A DNA stretch of 64,000 nucleotides from Sutcliffiella horikoshii DSM 8719. GTDB lineage: Bacteria; Bacillota; Bacilli; Bacillales; Bacillaceae_I. The DNA lies in NCBI GenBank assembly GCA_001648575.1, contig LQXN01000061.1, positions 227,737 through 291,736 on the forward strand, written 5' to 3'. Position numbers and translations under genes: made by a program. This document shows, piece after piece, positions 15,409 to 24,314 of this stretch. The notes under the pieces are model-generated. The model did no database searches. It had not been told where the DNA came from and worked only from the letters and a program-made list of their open reading frames with translations. The first letter of the stretch is position 1. Every line of letters begins with the position of its first letter.

Positions 15409-18400
15409 ATGAACATTCATGTTACTCAAAAACTGATCCAAGAACGATGTGGCTCTGTCTCCTTTAAAAGCGGGGAGGCTTTTTTGCGAGCGGATAAAGT
15501 AAAGATTCATACATATACAGAGCGACAATGCGAGGCGACGGTCTCAGCAACAGAGGACTTTCAGATTGTCATCACCTCGGAAGGAGAAGGGAGCTTTCAC
15601 GCTGCGTGTACTTGTCCTAAATTGGCATCTATAAAAAAAGATTGCCAGCATGTTGCCGCAGTCCTTCTTACCATCTTAGAACTTCAAAAGCAGGAAGGAT
15701 CATCCACCAACGCACTTTCAGATGAGGTGCTCCGTTTGTTTCAAGGTCAACCGAACTTAAAAAGCGGACATCAGCGTCATTTTGAAAAAAGGGAAGTCTT
15801 AGACCTCTCATTTATCATTAAACCTGTGTTATTGGAAAACGGCGGGAACGCCCTCGGAATTGAATTGATGGTGGAAGAGAACTTGGTTAAAGACATTCGC
15901 GGCTTTTTAAATGCGGTGAGAAAAGGAACTGCCGGCCCCCTGTTCAACCCTGCAAGACAATGTTTCCAGCCTCAGGCAGATGTTGTGATACAGGGGCTGG
16001 TTGATGTCCTACATGATGAAAGAGCATATCTGGACAAGTTGGGCACCAATATGCAGGGCTTCATCATTCCCCCATCCAGCTTCCACAGACTGGAGCCGTT
16101 ACTTGCCAAAGCACCACATACACGTTTGTTACATGGGGGGGCAGTTAGTAATTTTAAGCTCTCTATAGAGCCCCTCTCCCTTCAGTTTCTTTTTACAGAG
16201 GAAGTTGGGAAAGGATTCTTGCTGAAAGTAAAAGGCCTGGAAAGCTTAGTGGTCTTCCCGGCTTACCAAGCTGTATTAAAAAACGGGAAGCTTCTAACTC
16301 TGCCAACTGAGGATTGTCGTCGTCTCAATGAATTGCAAAGGATGCTTGAGGCATCACGGACAAAGGATATTCCAATCGCCACTGATCAAGTTCAAGTCTT
16401 CCTTGACAAGGTTGTACCTGGATTAAGGAAACTTGGCAAAGTAGAGCTGGATGAGTCAGTGACAAAGAGGATATCCAAGACGCCTTTGGTTGCCAAGCTC
16501 TATCTGGACAGGGTGAAAAACCGCCTGCTTGCAAGTATCGAATTTTGTTATGAACAGGTGGTCATCAACCCCTTGGATCCGAGAGAGCAGCAGGGGAACG
16601 CCATGTTCATCAGGGATCGGGATAAAGAACAGATAATCCTGGAGTTAATGGAAGACAGCGAATTCGGCAGTACGGAAGAAGGGTATTTCTTGCATAATGA
16701 AGAGTTGGAGTATGAATTCCTTTATCATAAGCTGGCAACTTTGCAGCGGTTTGTCCAGGTTTACGCAACAACTGCTGTTAGAAACCGGATATTCAGAGAG
16801 AATGCCAAGCCCCAAATCCGTGTGCGTGTAAAAAAAGAGCGGACCAACTGGCTGGAATTCAAGTTTGAGCTGGATGGAATCCCGGAGTCGCAGATCAGGG
16901 AGCTGTTAGGGGCACTGGATGAGAAACGAAGGTATTACCGTTTAAAGAATGGGTCGTTGCTCTCCTTGGAAACAAGGGAATTTGAAGAGATTCAGCGGTT
17001 CCTGCAGGCAAATCCCGTGCAGGCTGAGGATCTCGAGCAAGGATTAAATGTTCCTATCATTAAAGGCTTTAAAATGATGGATACAGTACATGGCGATGGC
17101 ATTTTCTCCCTCGAGGATTCCTTCCGTCAGTTCTTGGAGGAGATACAGAACCCGAGCAGTGAAAACATCCCCGTCCCCAAGCAAGTGGATGATATTTTAC
17201 GGGATTATCAGAAGCATGGCTTCAGATGGATGAAAACTTTGGCCCATTACGGTTTCGGTGGGATATTGGCGGATGATATGGGACTTGGGAAGACCTTGCA
17301 GAGTATCGCATTCATCTTGTCAGAGCTAACAGATATCCGGCATAAACAATGTCCGGTCCTGATTGTCTGCCCCTCTTCATTAACATATAACTGGCTAAGT
17401 GAACTAAAGAAATTTGCGCCGGAGATCGAGGCATTGATTGTGGATGGAACACGAAAGGAACGAGAACATGCCCTAGCACAGTCAAAGCAAATGGATGTAC
17501 TCATCACCTCATACCCGTTGTTACGACGAGATATATCGACTTTTTCATCACAAATGTTCCATACAATATTTTATGATGAAGCTCAAGCGTTCAAAAATCC
17601 GATCACCCAGACGGCACGTGTCGTGAAAAGGTTGGAATCAGATTATAAGTTTGCTTTGACCGGTACACCAGTCGAGAATTCTTTGGAAGAGCTCTGGTCC
17701 ATTTTCCATGTGGTCTTCCCGGAGTTGTTCATGGGCTTGAAGGAGTACAGCAATCTTACTCGGAAAACGATAGCAAGGCGGATCCGTCCCTTCCTTTTAA
17801 GGAGGGTAAAGGAGGATGTGCTGGCGGAGTTGCCGGAGAAACAGGAAAGCTTGGAGTCAGTAGAACTTTTACCTGAACAGAAAAAGCTTTATGCTGCATA
17901 CCTTGCCAAGCTTCGCCACGATACATTGAAGCACCTGAATAAAGATACGTTGAGGAAAAATAAAATCCGGATATTGGCCGGACTGACTAGGCTCCGTCAA
18001 ATCTGCTGTCATCCGACCCTTTTTGTTAACGGTTATAAGGGGAGATCTGCGAAATTTGACATGCTCCTGCAGCTGATTGAGGAATCCAGGCGGTCAGGCA
18101 GAAGGGTGCTGATATTTTCACAGTTCACAAAGATGCTGGAGCTGATAGGCAGGGAGCTTACCTATCAGGGGCTTCCCTACTTTTACCTTGATGGACAGAC
18201 CCCATCGGAAGAGAGGGTGGCGCGGTGTGACCGCTTCAACTCTGGAGAAAGGGACTTTTTCTTAATATCCTTAAAGGCTGGGGGAACGGGGCTGAATCTG
18301 ACTGGTGCTGATACCGTCATCCTTTACGATCTTTGGTGGAATCCGGCGGTGGAAGAGCAGGCGGCAGACCGTGCACACAGGATGGGACAAACCCAGACGG

Positions 18401-18558
18401 TACAGGTGATCAAGCTGGTTACCCGCGGTACGATTGAAGAAAAAATGAATGAACTACAAGATAAAAAAAGACATTTGATAGAGGAAATAATAGATCCTGA
18501 TGAGAAAGTGCCGACATCCTTGACTGATGAGGATATCCGGGAGATTCTTTCCATTTAG
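15409..18558 (+). CDS. SWIM/SNF2-family helicase
   Basis: A 1049-residue Swi2/Snf2 ATPase. An N-terminal SWIM zinc motif is seen as CTCPK...KDCQHVAA (near residues 68-84). A long bacterial SNF2-associated region follows, then the motor: GGILADDMGLGKTLQ (Walker A near 622), FYDEAQ (motif II, DEAQ rather than DEAH, near 722), LTGTPVENS, and the C-terminal RecA half with LISLKAGGTGLNLTGAD and DRAHRMGQ. AAAGGAG lies before the ATG. It would translocate on DNA and remodel protein-DNA complexes. A DUF2161 nuclease-like gene starts 19 bases after the stop and is probably co-expressed. Confidence 0.92.
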   Translation: MNIHVTQKLIQERCGSVSFKSGEAFLRADKVKIHTYTERQCEATVSATEDFQIVITSEGEGSFHAACTCPKLASIKKDCQHVAAVLLTILELQKQEGSSTNALSDEVLRLFQGQPNLKSGHQRHFEKREVLDLSFIIKPVLLENGGNALGIELMVEENLVKDIRGFLNAVRKGTAGPLFNPARQCFQPQADVVIQGLVDVLHDERAYLDKLGTNMQGFIIPPSSFHRLEPLLAKAPHTRLLHGGAVSNFKLSIEPLSLQFLFTEEVGKGFLLKVKGLESLVVFPAYQAVLKNGKLLTLPTEDCRRLNELQRMLEASRTKDIPIATDQVQVFLDKVVPGLRKLGKVELDESVTKRISKTPLVAKLYLDRVKNRLLASIEFCYEQVVINPLDPREQQGNAMFIRDRDKEQIILELMEDSEFGSTEEGYFLHNEELEYEFLYHKLATLQRFVQVYATTAVRNRIFRENAKPQIRVRVKKERTNWLEFKFELDGIPESQIRELLGALDEKRRYYRLKNGSLLSLETREFEEIQRFLQANPVQAEDLEQGLNVPIIKGFKMMDTVHGDGIFSLEDSFRQFLEEIQNPSSENIPVPKQVDDILRDYQKHGFRWMKTLAHYGFGGILADDMGLGKTLQSIAFILSELTDIRHKQCPVLIVCPSSLTYNWLSELKKFAPEIEALIVDGTRKEREHALAQSKQMDVLITSYPLLRRDISTFSSQMFHTIFYDEAQAFKNPITQTARVVKRLESDYKFALTGTPVENSLEELWSIFHVVFPELFMGLKEYSNLTRKTIARRIRPFLLRRVKEDVLAELPEKQESLESVELLPEQKKLYAAYLAKLRHDTLKHLNKDTLRKNKIRILAGLTRLRQICCHPTLFVNGYKGRSAKFDMLLQLIEESRRSGRRVLIFSQFTKMLELIGRELTYQGLPYFYLDGQTPSEERVARCDRFNSGERDFFLISLKAGGTGLNLTGADTVILYDLWWNPAVEEQAADRAHRMGQTQTVQVIKLVTRGTIEEKMNELQDKKRHLIEEIIDPDEKVPTSLTDEDIREILSI

Positions 18559-18577
18559 GCTAGGTTGGTGTATTTGT

Positions 18578-19297
18578 ATGGCAGAAAAGAAAAAAATGTA
18601 TGAAGTGGACCTTTATAAGCCCATTCAAAAGTATTTTGTCAAAGAGGGCTTTGAGGTATACGGTGAAGTGAATGATTGTGATATCGCGATGGTAAAAGGG
18701 GATGCCGTTGTAGTGGTGGAGCTTAAGCTGACATTGAATGTGCAATTGCTCATTCAGGCAACAAAGCGGCAGAAGCTTACTGACCTTGTGTATATTGCGA
18801 TACCGAAGCCATCGTTCAGCAGGCGTTCGAAGCGTTGGACAGACCTATGTCATCTGATCAAACGGCTTGAGTTGGGCTTGATTGTCGTGTCATTCAGCGG
18901 GAGGGGCAAGCGTGTGGAAGTTATGTTTGACCCTGTTCCCTTTGACCGGGCACGTAGTATGCGCCAAAACAAGCGGAAGCGTGAAGCTTTGATGAAAGAG
19001 ATGGATGGTCGTTCCTCTGATGTCAATCTCGGCGGCAGCAGCCGTGTCAAGATCAGGACTGCCTATAAAGAGAGCTGCGTACAAATTGCATGCTTACTAG
19101 AAAAGTTCGGTCCACTTTCGCCAAAGGCTTTGCGGGAGTTTGGGACGGGGGAAAAGACCTCTTCCATTTTGGCGAAAAACTATTACAGGTGGTTTGAGCG
19201 GGTGAAGCGTGGGACGTATGTGATCAGTGATAAAGGAAAGAAGGAACTCCTTGAACATCAGGAGCTTGTGGAGTATTTTTTAAAGAAATTGAAGTGA
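18578..19297 (+). CDS. DUF2161-like PD-(D/E)XK phosphodiesterase
   Basis: 239 residues from ATG 18578; upstream in-frame starts overlap the helicase gene and lack a ribosome site. The N-terminal domain carries a PD-(D/E)XK-type core: VNDCDIAMVKGDAVVVVELKL (Asp near residue 32, ExK near 45-47), followed by a basic strand region. The C-terminal part (ACLLEKFGPLSPKALREFGTGEKTSSIL) looks like a small winged or helical domain. The family is annotated as a putative phosphodiesterase and I know of no assay. Close coupling with the SNF2 helicase suggests that they work together on DNA. Confidence 0.72.
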   Translation: MAEKKKMYEVDLYKPIQKYFVKEGFEVYGEVNDCDIAMVKGDAVVVVELKLTLNVQLLIQATKRQKLTDLVYIAIPKPSFSRRSKRWTDLCHLIKRLELGLIVVSFSGRGKRVEVMFDPVPFDRARSMRQNKRKREALMKEMDGRSSDVNLGGSSRVKIRTAYKESCVQIACLLEKFGPLSPKALREFGTGEKTSSILAKNYYRWFERVKRGTYVISDKGKKELLEHQELVEYFLKKLK

Positions 19298-19519
19298 GCT
19301 GCCTTCTATATTACATGGATCCTCCTTTTTCCCTTGCCATTCAGTGGAATTCAATTCAGACTCTCGCATCACTGGTGGAATAAACCCTTATATAATCAGG
19401 ACTTTTGCCCCTGAACAGAACAAATGTTTTATTGTAGAATAACTAAAATGTAATGGTGATTTTAAGTGAAACTAAAATCCCCACACTCCAATATTTCCAA
19501 CGTCAGAGGTGAACACAAC

Positions 19520-20146
19520 ATGAATGGTACCGCACATGCAGCAATAGGAGCTGCAACTGGTTTTTTAGTCGCCAACTCATTGCAGACAACGCCAACCACC
19601 ACCCTGATTCTAGTCAGCCTGGGAACCGTTTCGGCCCTTGTGCCTGACCTTGATATTGAAGGGAAACTCCGCGGGCGAATCACGTTATCCCATACGGTGA
19701 CGAGGACGATTGCCCAAATAATAGGAACGATGATGATTCTTTACAGTTTATACGAAGGAAATATAGAGGAAAAGCTGCGGGGTGCGGGGATAGGGGCCCT
19801 CATGATTATCATTTCTTCTTTTATCAAGCAGAAGCATATGTTGACCATCACGGGAGCGGGGGTGATTATGGGGGGAGTCTCCTTGCAGGAGTTATGGATG
19901 ATCCTTTTCGGCATCTATATCATTATGGCATCCTTGGTGTCCCACAGGAGTTACACTCATTCGCTTATAGGGGTGCTTTTCTTTGGTTATATAGCTTGGA
20001 AGCTTGAACACTCTTTATCTATTGATGGTGTTTTCTACACATCATTGTTTGCATACATAAGCCATTTGATAGCAGATATGAAAATCCTTCCTTTCAATAA
20101 AAGAGGAATCAAGCTGTTCCTGCCTATTTCATCAAAGGAAGTTTAG
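19520..20146 (+). CDS. YdjM/YvsG-like membrane metal-dependent hydrolase
   Basis: 208 residues from ATG 19520 (GAGGTG upstream). Begins MNGTAHAAIGAATG, with HxxxG-type and PDLD (VPDLDIEG) motifs and a later SHRSYTHSLIG histidine motif, typical of the YdjM family of inner-membrane proteins. Four or five hydrophobic segments follow. The family is called a metal-dependent hydrolase from its conserved His/Asp residues; its substrate is unknown. A distant relative, YfhP, occurs at 39578-40564. Confidence 0.75.
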   Translation: MNGTAHAAIGAATGFLVANSLQTTPTTTLILVSLGTVSALVPDLDIEGKLRGRITLSHTVTRTIAQIIGTMMILYSLYEGNIEEKLRGAGIGALMIIISSFIKQKHMLTITGAGVIMGGVSLQELWMILFGIYIIMASLVSHRSYTHSLIGVLFFGYIAWKLEHSLSIDGVFYTSLFAYISHLIADMKILPFNKRGIKLFLPISSKEV

Positions 20147-20324
20147 GAAATGAGATTTGCTCATTTATCAGATGAGAAGAGCAATTAACGTTTAATAAAT
20201 GGCGAAAAAAACTTTCCTTAACAAGAGTATCCAGACTCGACCATGGTTTCCTATTACTGGTATAATAGATTTAGATATTTATGCGCGTTTTCAGCATCAT
20301 TAAATTAAGAAAGTGGGAGTTGCG

Positions 20325-23126
20325 GTGAGCTTTAGGAAAAAACAATTCGTCGGGTTGGGAATAACTATTTTCTTTCTCGTGCTGCTGTTGACAGTAATTC
20401 TATTCATGACCAATTCCATGAAGACAAATATGCTGGAAATAGTAGAGGACAGGTATTATAAAGTTAATAAAGCGACAGATATCAGGCAATTATTCTATGA
20501 AACAGACAGGCAGTTATTATTTGTCATCAATAGAGAGGAATCAGAGGATATTGAATCAAACCTGGCCAATATAGCTGAAAATAGGGAGGCAGTCAGAAGC
20601 AATATCATTGAGCTTGAAGCCGACCTTGACAGGAATGAAACTAAAGTCTTGTTGAACAGAATCCAGGAAGGTTATAACTCGTACTGGGTTATGGAACAGG
20701 AAATCCTTTCTCAGATAAGTAATGAGGCAGCCAATGAGACATTGCAGGGCATTTATGCCTCCCGCTTGGATAATAGGGCGGAGCTTTTAGAGAATATTTC
20801 AGAGTTTAAAACGTTACAGGAAACGCTCATGCAGGAAACTTTGAATCAATCCAGTCAAACCTATCAAAACCTGGTTGTCATCTTGATAGCGGCAGTGATC
20901 CTTTCCCTGCTAGTCATCGTATCGACGACTCTTTGGGTGATAAGAAGCACTAACTCAAGATTGGATGTCGTGAAAAATGGTATCAAAGGAATAAATTACG
21001 AAGACCTTTCGACATTACCAAGGTTAAGTACAGACATCAAAGATGAGATCGGGGAAATTTCCGAGGCGTTCAATACCATGGCAAGCTCGATTGAATCCTA
21101 CCATGCCAAAGAAAGAGAGTTTACAGAGGAGATCGGCAGACAGAACTGGGTACAGACAAACTCTGCTGATATCATCAACCTCTATCATCGAAATGTATCC
21201 ACAGACTCATTGGCGGAAAAATTCATTGCTACTTTGACTCCATTGATGGATGCCAAGCTTGGTGCATTTTACCTACTGGATGGGGAAGGCGGTAAAGGTG
21301 CTACATATAAAAAAGTCGCCACTTATGCTGATGGAGCGGAAGATGTCGGAGGAGAGGCGTATAAGCTTCGAGAAGGTCTTATAGGGCAGTGTGCGTGGGA
21401 TAAAAAAGCAATTCATATAGAAGAGGTGCCTGAGAATTATTCCGTTGTAACAACAGGTATAGGCCATGTCAAACCAAAAAGCATCATCATTGCCCCGGTC
21501 ATAATTAAAGATGAAGTGATTGCTGTCATTGAAATGGCCACATTGACTCGATTTACTAAAACACACACCCAGCTTTTGAATAAAGTACTGGAGACACTGG
21601 GTATTGCAATCACAAACATTCTGGGAAGAATGGAAGTGGAGCGCTTATTGCTTGAATCTCAAGCACAGACCGAAGAGTTGCAATCTCAATCTGAAGAATT
21701 GCAGGCTCAATCTGAAGAACTCCAAACCCAATCTGAAGAACTGCGCATGATCAATGAGCAGCTTGAAGAACGCTCCCGTGATGCGGAACAAAAATCAGCT
21801 GACCTTCAAAAGGCTAAAACAGAACTTGAAGATAAGGCGAAACAATTACAACTAAGCTCTAAGTATAAATCGGAATTCTTGGCGAATATGTCCCATGAGT
21901 TAAGAACGCCGCTTAATAGTATCCTCCTTCTATCTGAAATGCTAGCAGAAGATCCAGAGGACCAATTGACAGACGAACAGAGGGAATTCTCCCGTGTGAT
22001 CAATTCCTCCGGTCAAGATCTTCTGAATTTGATCAATGACATCTTGGATCTCTCCAAGGTGGAAGTGAAGAAGTTAGAGTTAATGTTTGGAGAAGTGAAT
22101 GTAGAAGAGTTCATCAACCGTTTGGAGCTTCAATTCACTCATATCGCCAAACACAAAAAACTAAACTACGAAATTGCAAGAGGCAGCAAGCTTCCAGATG
22201 TATTTTTCACAGACGAACAGCGCCTACAGCAAATTGTGAAGAACCTTTTATCCAATGCCTTCAAGTTCACGGAGAAAGGGAAGGTAACTGTTAAGATTGA
22301 TACAGCTACAAAGAGAGAGCTGCTAAAAGCGAATGTATCTATTAAAGCGGACACTTGGTTGAAAATTTCTGTTGAGGATACAGGAATCGGTATCTCTAAA
22401 GATAAGCAATCCTTGATCTTTGAAGCATTCCACCAAGGAGACGGAGCCACGATGAGAAAATATGGTGGAACAGGACTTGGGCTTTCCATCTCCAAGGAAT
22501 TCTCCAATCTTTTGGGAGGCAGTGTGTTTGTAGAAAGTGAAGAAGGGGAAGGCAGTGTATTCACCTTGCTCATCCCTAGTCTGCCAGAAGGGATGCCTCA
22601 AATGAAAGAAGTTGAGGCAGCTTGGAAGGAAGTCGCTTCCACTACAGAAAAGGAATTGATAGATGAGGAAAATATGGTCCTTGATATGGCGGAGAAGGCC
22701 GAAGCGAATTTGCCTGTATTTGAAGAAGAACAGGACATCTCCAATATACTAAAAGGAAAAACCGTAGTGGTAGTGGATGATGATCACCGAAACGTCTATG
22801 CACTAAACAACGCACTCAATAAAGAGGATATGAACATATTAACGGCAGAGAACGGGTTGCAGTGCCTTGATATCCTTCATGAAAACGAGCATGTCGATAT
22901 CATCCTCATGGATATTATGATGCCTGTCATGGATGGATATAAAGCCATCAAAACAATCCGTAATCTTGAAAAGCATAAAGATGTTCCGATCATTGCCCTT
23001 ACAGCAAAAGCGATGAAGGGTGATCGTGAGAAATGTCTTGAAGTGGGAGCTTCTGATTATATCAGCAAACCACTCAAATTAGATCAGCTTTTATCTGCGA
23101 TGCGGGTTTGGGTCGCTAAGAATTAG
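20325..23126 (+). CDS. rsbK: RsbK-like hybrid sensor histidine kinase
   Basis: Membrane hybrid kinase of 933 residues. Order: TM helix near 8-28, an extracytoplasmic helical sensor, TM near 186-206, HAMP, a GAF domain near 290-440, a coiled coil with repeated (A/T)QSEELQ, HisKA with the phospho-His in ANMSHELRTP (near 523), HATPase with DTGIGIS and GGTGLGLSI, and a C-terminal REC domain (Asp in LMDIMMP near 862). GTG 20325 with GGGAG is preferred over GTG 20313. The next genes encode a CheR-type methyltransferase and a REC-PP2C phosphatase, the same trio as RsbK-RsbM-RsbY that activates sigma-B in the B. cereus group. Sequence-level identity to RsbK was not tested. Confidence 0.8.
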   Translation: MSFRKKQFVGLGITIFFLVLLLTVILFMTNSMKTNMLEIVEDRYYKVNKATDIRQLFYETDRQLLFVINREESEDIESNLANIAENREAVRSNIIELEADLDRNETKVLLNRIQEGYNSYWVMEQEILSQISNEAANETLQGIYASRLDNRAELLENISEFKTLQETLMQETLNQSSQTYQNLVVILIAAVILSLLVIVSTTLWVIRSTNSRLDVVKNGIKGINYEDLSTLPRLSTDIKDEIGEISEAFNTMASSIESYHAKEREFTEEIGRQNWVQTNSADIINLYHRNVSTDSLAEKFIATLTPLMDAKLGAFYLLDGEGGKGATYKKVATYADGAEDVGGEAYKLREGLIGQCAWDKKAIHIEEVPENYSVVTTGIGHVKPKSIIIAPVIIKDEVIAVIEMATLTRFTKTHTQLLNKVLETLGIAITNILGRMEVERLLLESQAQTEELQSQSEELQAQSEELQTQSEELRMINEQLEERSRDAEQKSADLQKAKTELEDKAKQLQLSSKYKSEFLANMSHELRTPLNSILLLSEMLAEDPEDQLTDEQREFSRVINSSGQDLLNLINDILDLSKVEVKKLELMFGEVNVEEFINRLELQFTHIAKHKKLNYEIARGSKLPDVFFTDEQRLQQIVKNLLSNAFKFTEKGKVTVKIDTATKRELLKANVSIKADTWLKISVEDTGIGISKDKQSLIFEAFHQGDGATMRKYGGTGLGLSISKEFSNLLGGSVFVESEEGEGSVFTLLIPSLPEGMPQMKEVEAAWKEVASTTEKELIDEENMVLDMAEKAEANLPVFEEEQDISNILKGKTVVVVDDDHRNVYALNNALNKEDMNILTAENGLQCLDILHENEHVDIILMDIMMPVMDGYKAIKTIRNLEKHKDVPIIALTAKAMKGDREKCLEVGASDYISKPLKLDQLLSAMRVWVAKN

Positions 23127-23214
23127 GATATAAACAAAGGGGCGGTTACAATTCGTTGGATGCGAGTAGCCGTTCCCTTTTTGTAGAATTGAGATTTTGG
23201 AGGCAAGATTACAA

Positions 23215-24033
23215 TTGGAAACGCAAGACTTGGAATTAGACTTATTTTTAACTGCAGTTTACAGGCTTTCGGGTTTTGATTTTCGGAAATATATGAAGTC
23301 TTCCATTCTGAGAAGAGTGGAAAATAGATTAAGGCTGGAAGGTCTGAAGAATATTACGCAGCTAACCGAACAAGTTGTGCACCATGAAGTGTATTTGAAG
23401 AAAGTATTAGATGACTTTTCCATCAATGTGACCGAAATGTTTCGCGACCCTTCCTTCTTCTTGTCTTTTCGCGAGAAAGTGATTCCCCGGTTGAAGGAAT
23501 TACCTGAGATCCGCATCTGGCATGCAGGGTGTTCATCGGGAGAGGAAGCATATTCCATGGCCATTCTTCTAGAAGAGGAAGGAATAGGCCATAAGGCAAA
23601 GATCTATGCAACCGACATGAACGAGAAGATACTTGAGAAAGCACAAAAGGGCATAATCCCTCTTTCCAAAATGAAAACCTATACGAAGAATTATATGCAG
23701 GCAGGTGGGATTAAAGCCTTTTCAGAATACTATCACTCCGATCATCAATTTGCGTACTTTAAGGAAGGATTGTTGGATAGGATTGTTTTTGCACAGCATA
23801 ATCTTGTGACAGACGTTTCCTTTAATGAATTTCATATCATCATTTGCAGGAATGTATTAATTTATTTCAATTTGGAATTGCAATATAATGTGATTGAGTT
23901 GTTTCAGGAAAGCCTGGGGACTAACGGGTTTCTTGGCTTAGGGAGCAAGGAGGCATTGCGTCTTGATGCCCATCCCGGTTTTGAAGAGTTTGATATCTAT
24001 AATAAAATTTATCAAAAAAAAGCGGAAAGCTAG
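23215..24033 (+). CDS. rsbM: RsbM-like CheR-type methyltransferase
   Basis: 272 residues. TTG 23215 is preferred because GGAGG sits upstream; the TTG at 23197 overlaps that site. It has the CheR N-terminal helical domain (YRLSGFDFRKYMKSSILRRVENRL), the SAM-binding motif IRIWHAGCSSGEEAYSMA and the CheR hallmark IIICRNVLIYF. No chemoreceptor or CheB gene is near. RsbM is known to methylate and restrain RsbK, and this gene lies 88 bases after the hybrid kinase, so that role is likely. The last codons and stop lie inside the left copy of a duplicated terminator hairpin. Confidence 0.82.
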   Translation: METQDLELDLFLTAVYRLSGFDFRKYMKSSILRRVENRLRLEGLKNITQLTEQVVHHEVYLKKVLDDFSINVTEMFRDPSFFLSFREKVIPRLKELPEIRIWHAGCSSGEEAYSMAILLEEEGIGHKAKIYATDMNEKILEKAQKGIIPLSKMKTYTKNYMQAGGIKAFSEYYHSDHQFAYFKEGLLDRIVFAQHNLVTDVSFNEFHIIICRNVLIYFNLELQYNVIELFQESLGTNGFLGLGSKEALRLDAHPGFEEFDIYNKIYQKKAES

Positions 24034-24057
24034 GATATTATATCCTGCTTTCCGCTT
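24020..24057. terminator. Terminator hairpin, left duplicate
   Basis: AAGCGGAAAGC / GCTTTCCGCTT stem overlapping the end of the rsbM-like gene. It has an A tract on its left but no T run on its right. It is 37/38 identical to 24265-24302, and the two copies bracket a repeat element. Confidence 0.8.
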
Positions 24058-24264
24058 CAGACTGTTGACAAACTAAAAATTAGTTGAGTTATCTGGTGGA
24101 ACAGTTGATCTTCGTTACAGGAGCTTCGCTTTCCAGCGGGCGGTCCGTAAGCCTCCTCACTCCGTTGCGGGGTCTTACCTGTCCCTTCCTCCCGCAGGAG
24201 TCTACGCTCCTTCCACTACGATCAACTAGGGAATGTCATTATTTTAAGCTTTGTCTACACATTG
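24058..24264 (+). mobile_element. ~207-bp non-coding repeat element, copy 1
   Basis: Ends: CAGACTGTTGACAAACT on the left and AGCTTTGTCTACACATTG on the right, which are imperfect inverted repeats (TGT-N-GACAAA core). Inside is a long imperfect stem running from CAGTTGATC to GATCAACTAG around a conserved GC-rich core (GCGGGCGGTCCGTAAGCCTC). The same core and ends recur at 33463-33672. No protein-coding signal is seen. Confidence 0.8.
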
Positions 24265-24302
24265 AAGCGGAAAGCTAGGATATTGTATCCTGCTTTCCGC
24301 TT
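24265..24302. terminator. Terminator hairpin, right duplicate
   Basis: Second copy of the 24020-24057 hairpin, here followed by TTTTTT, so the plus-strand T tract lies here while the minus-strand one is at the left copy. Confidence 0.8.
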
Positions 24303-24314
24303 TTTTATTGGCTA

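Noticed and set aside
24084..24278. 64-codon plus-strand frame
   Set aside because: Lies wholly in the 208-bp repeat element; no ribosome site, and its sequence follows the element's stem rather than a protein pattern.
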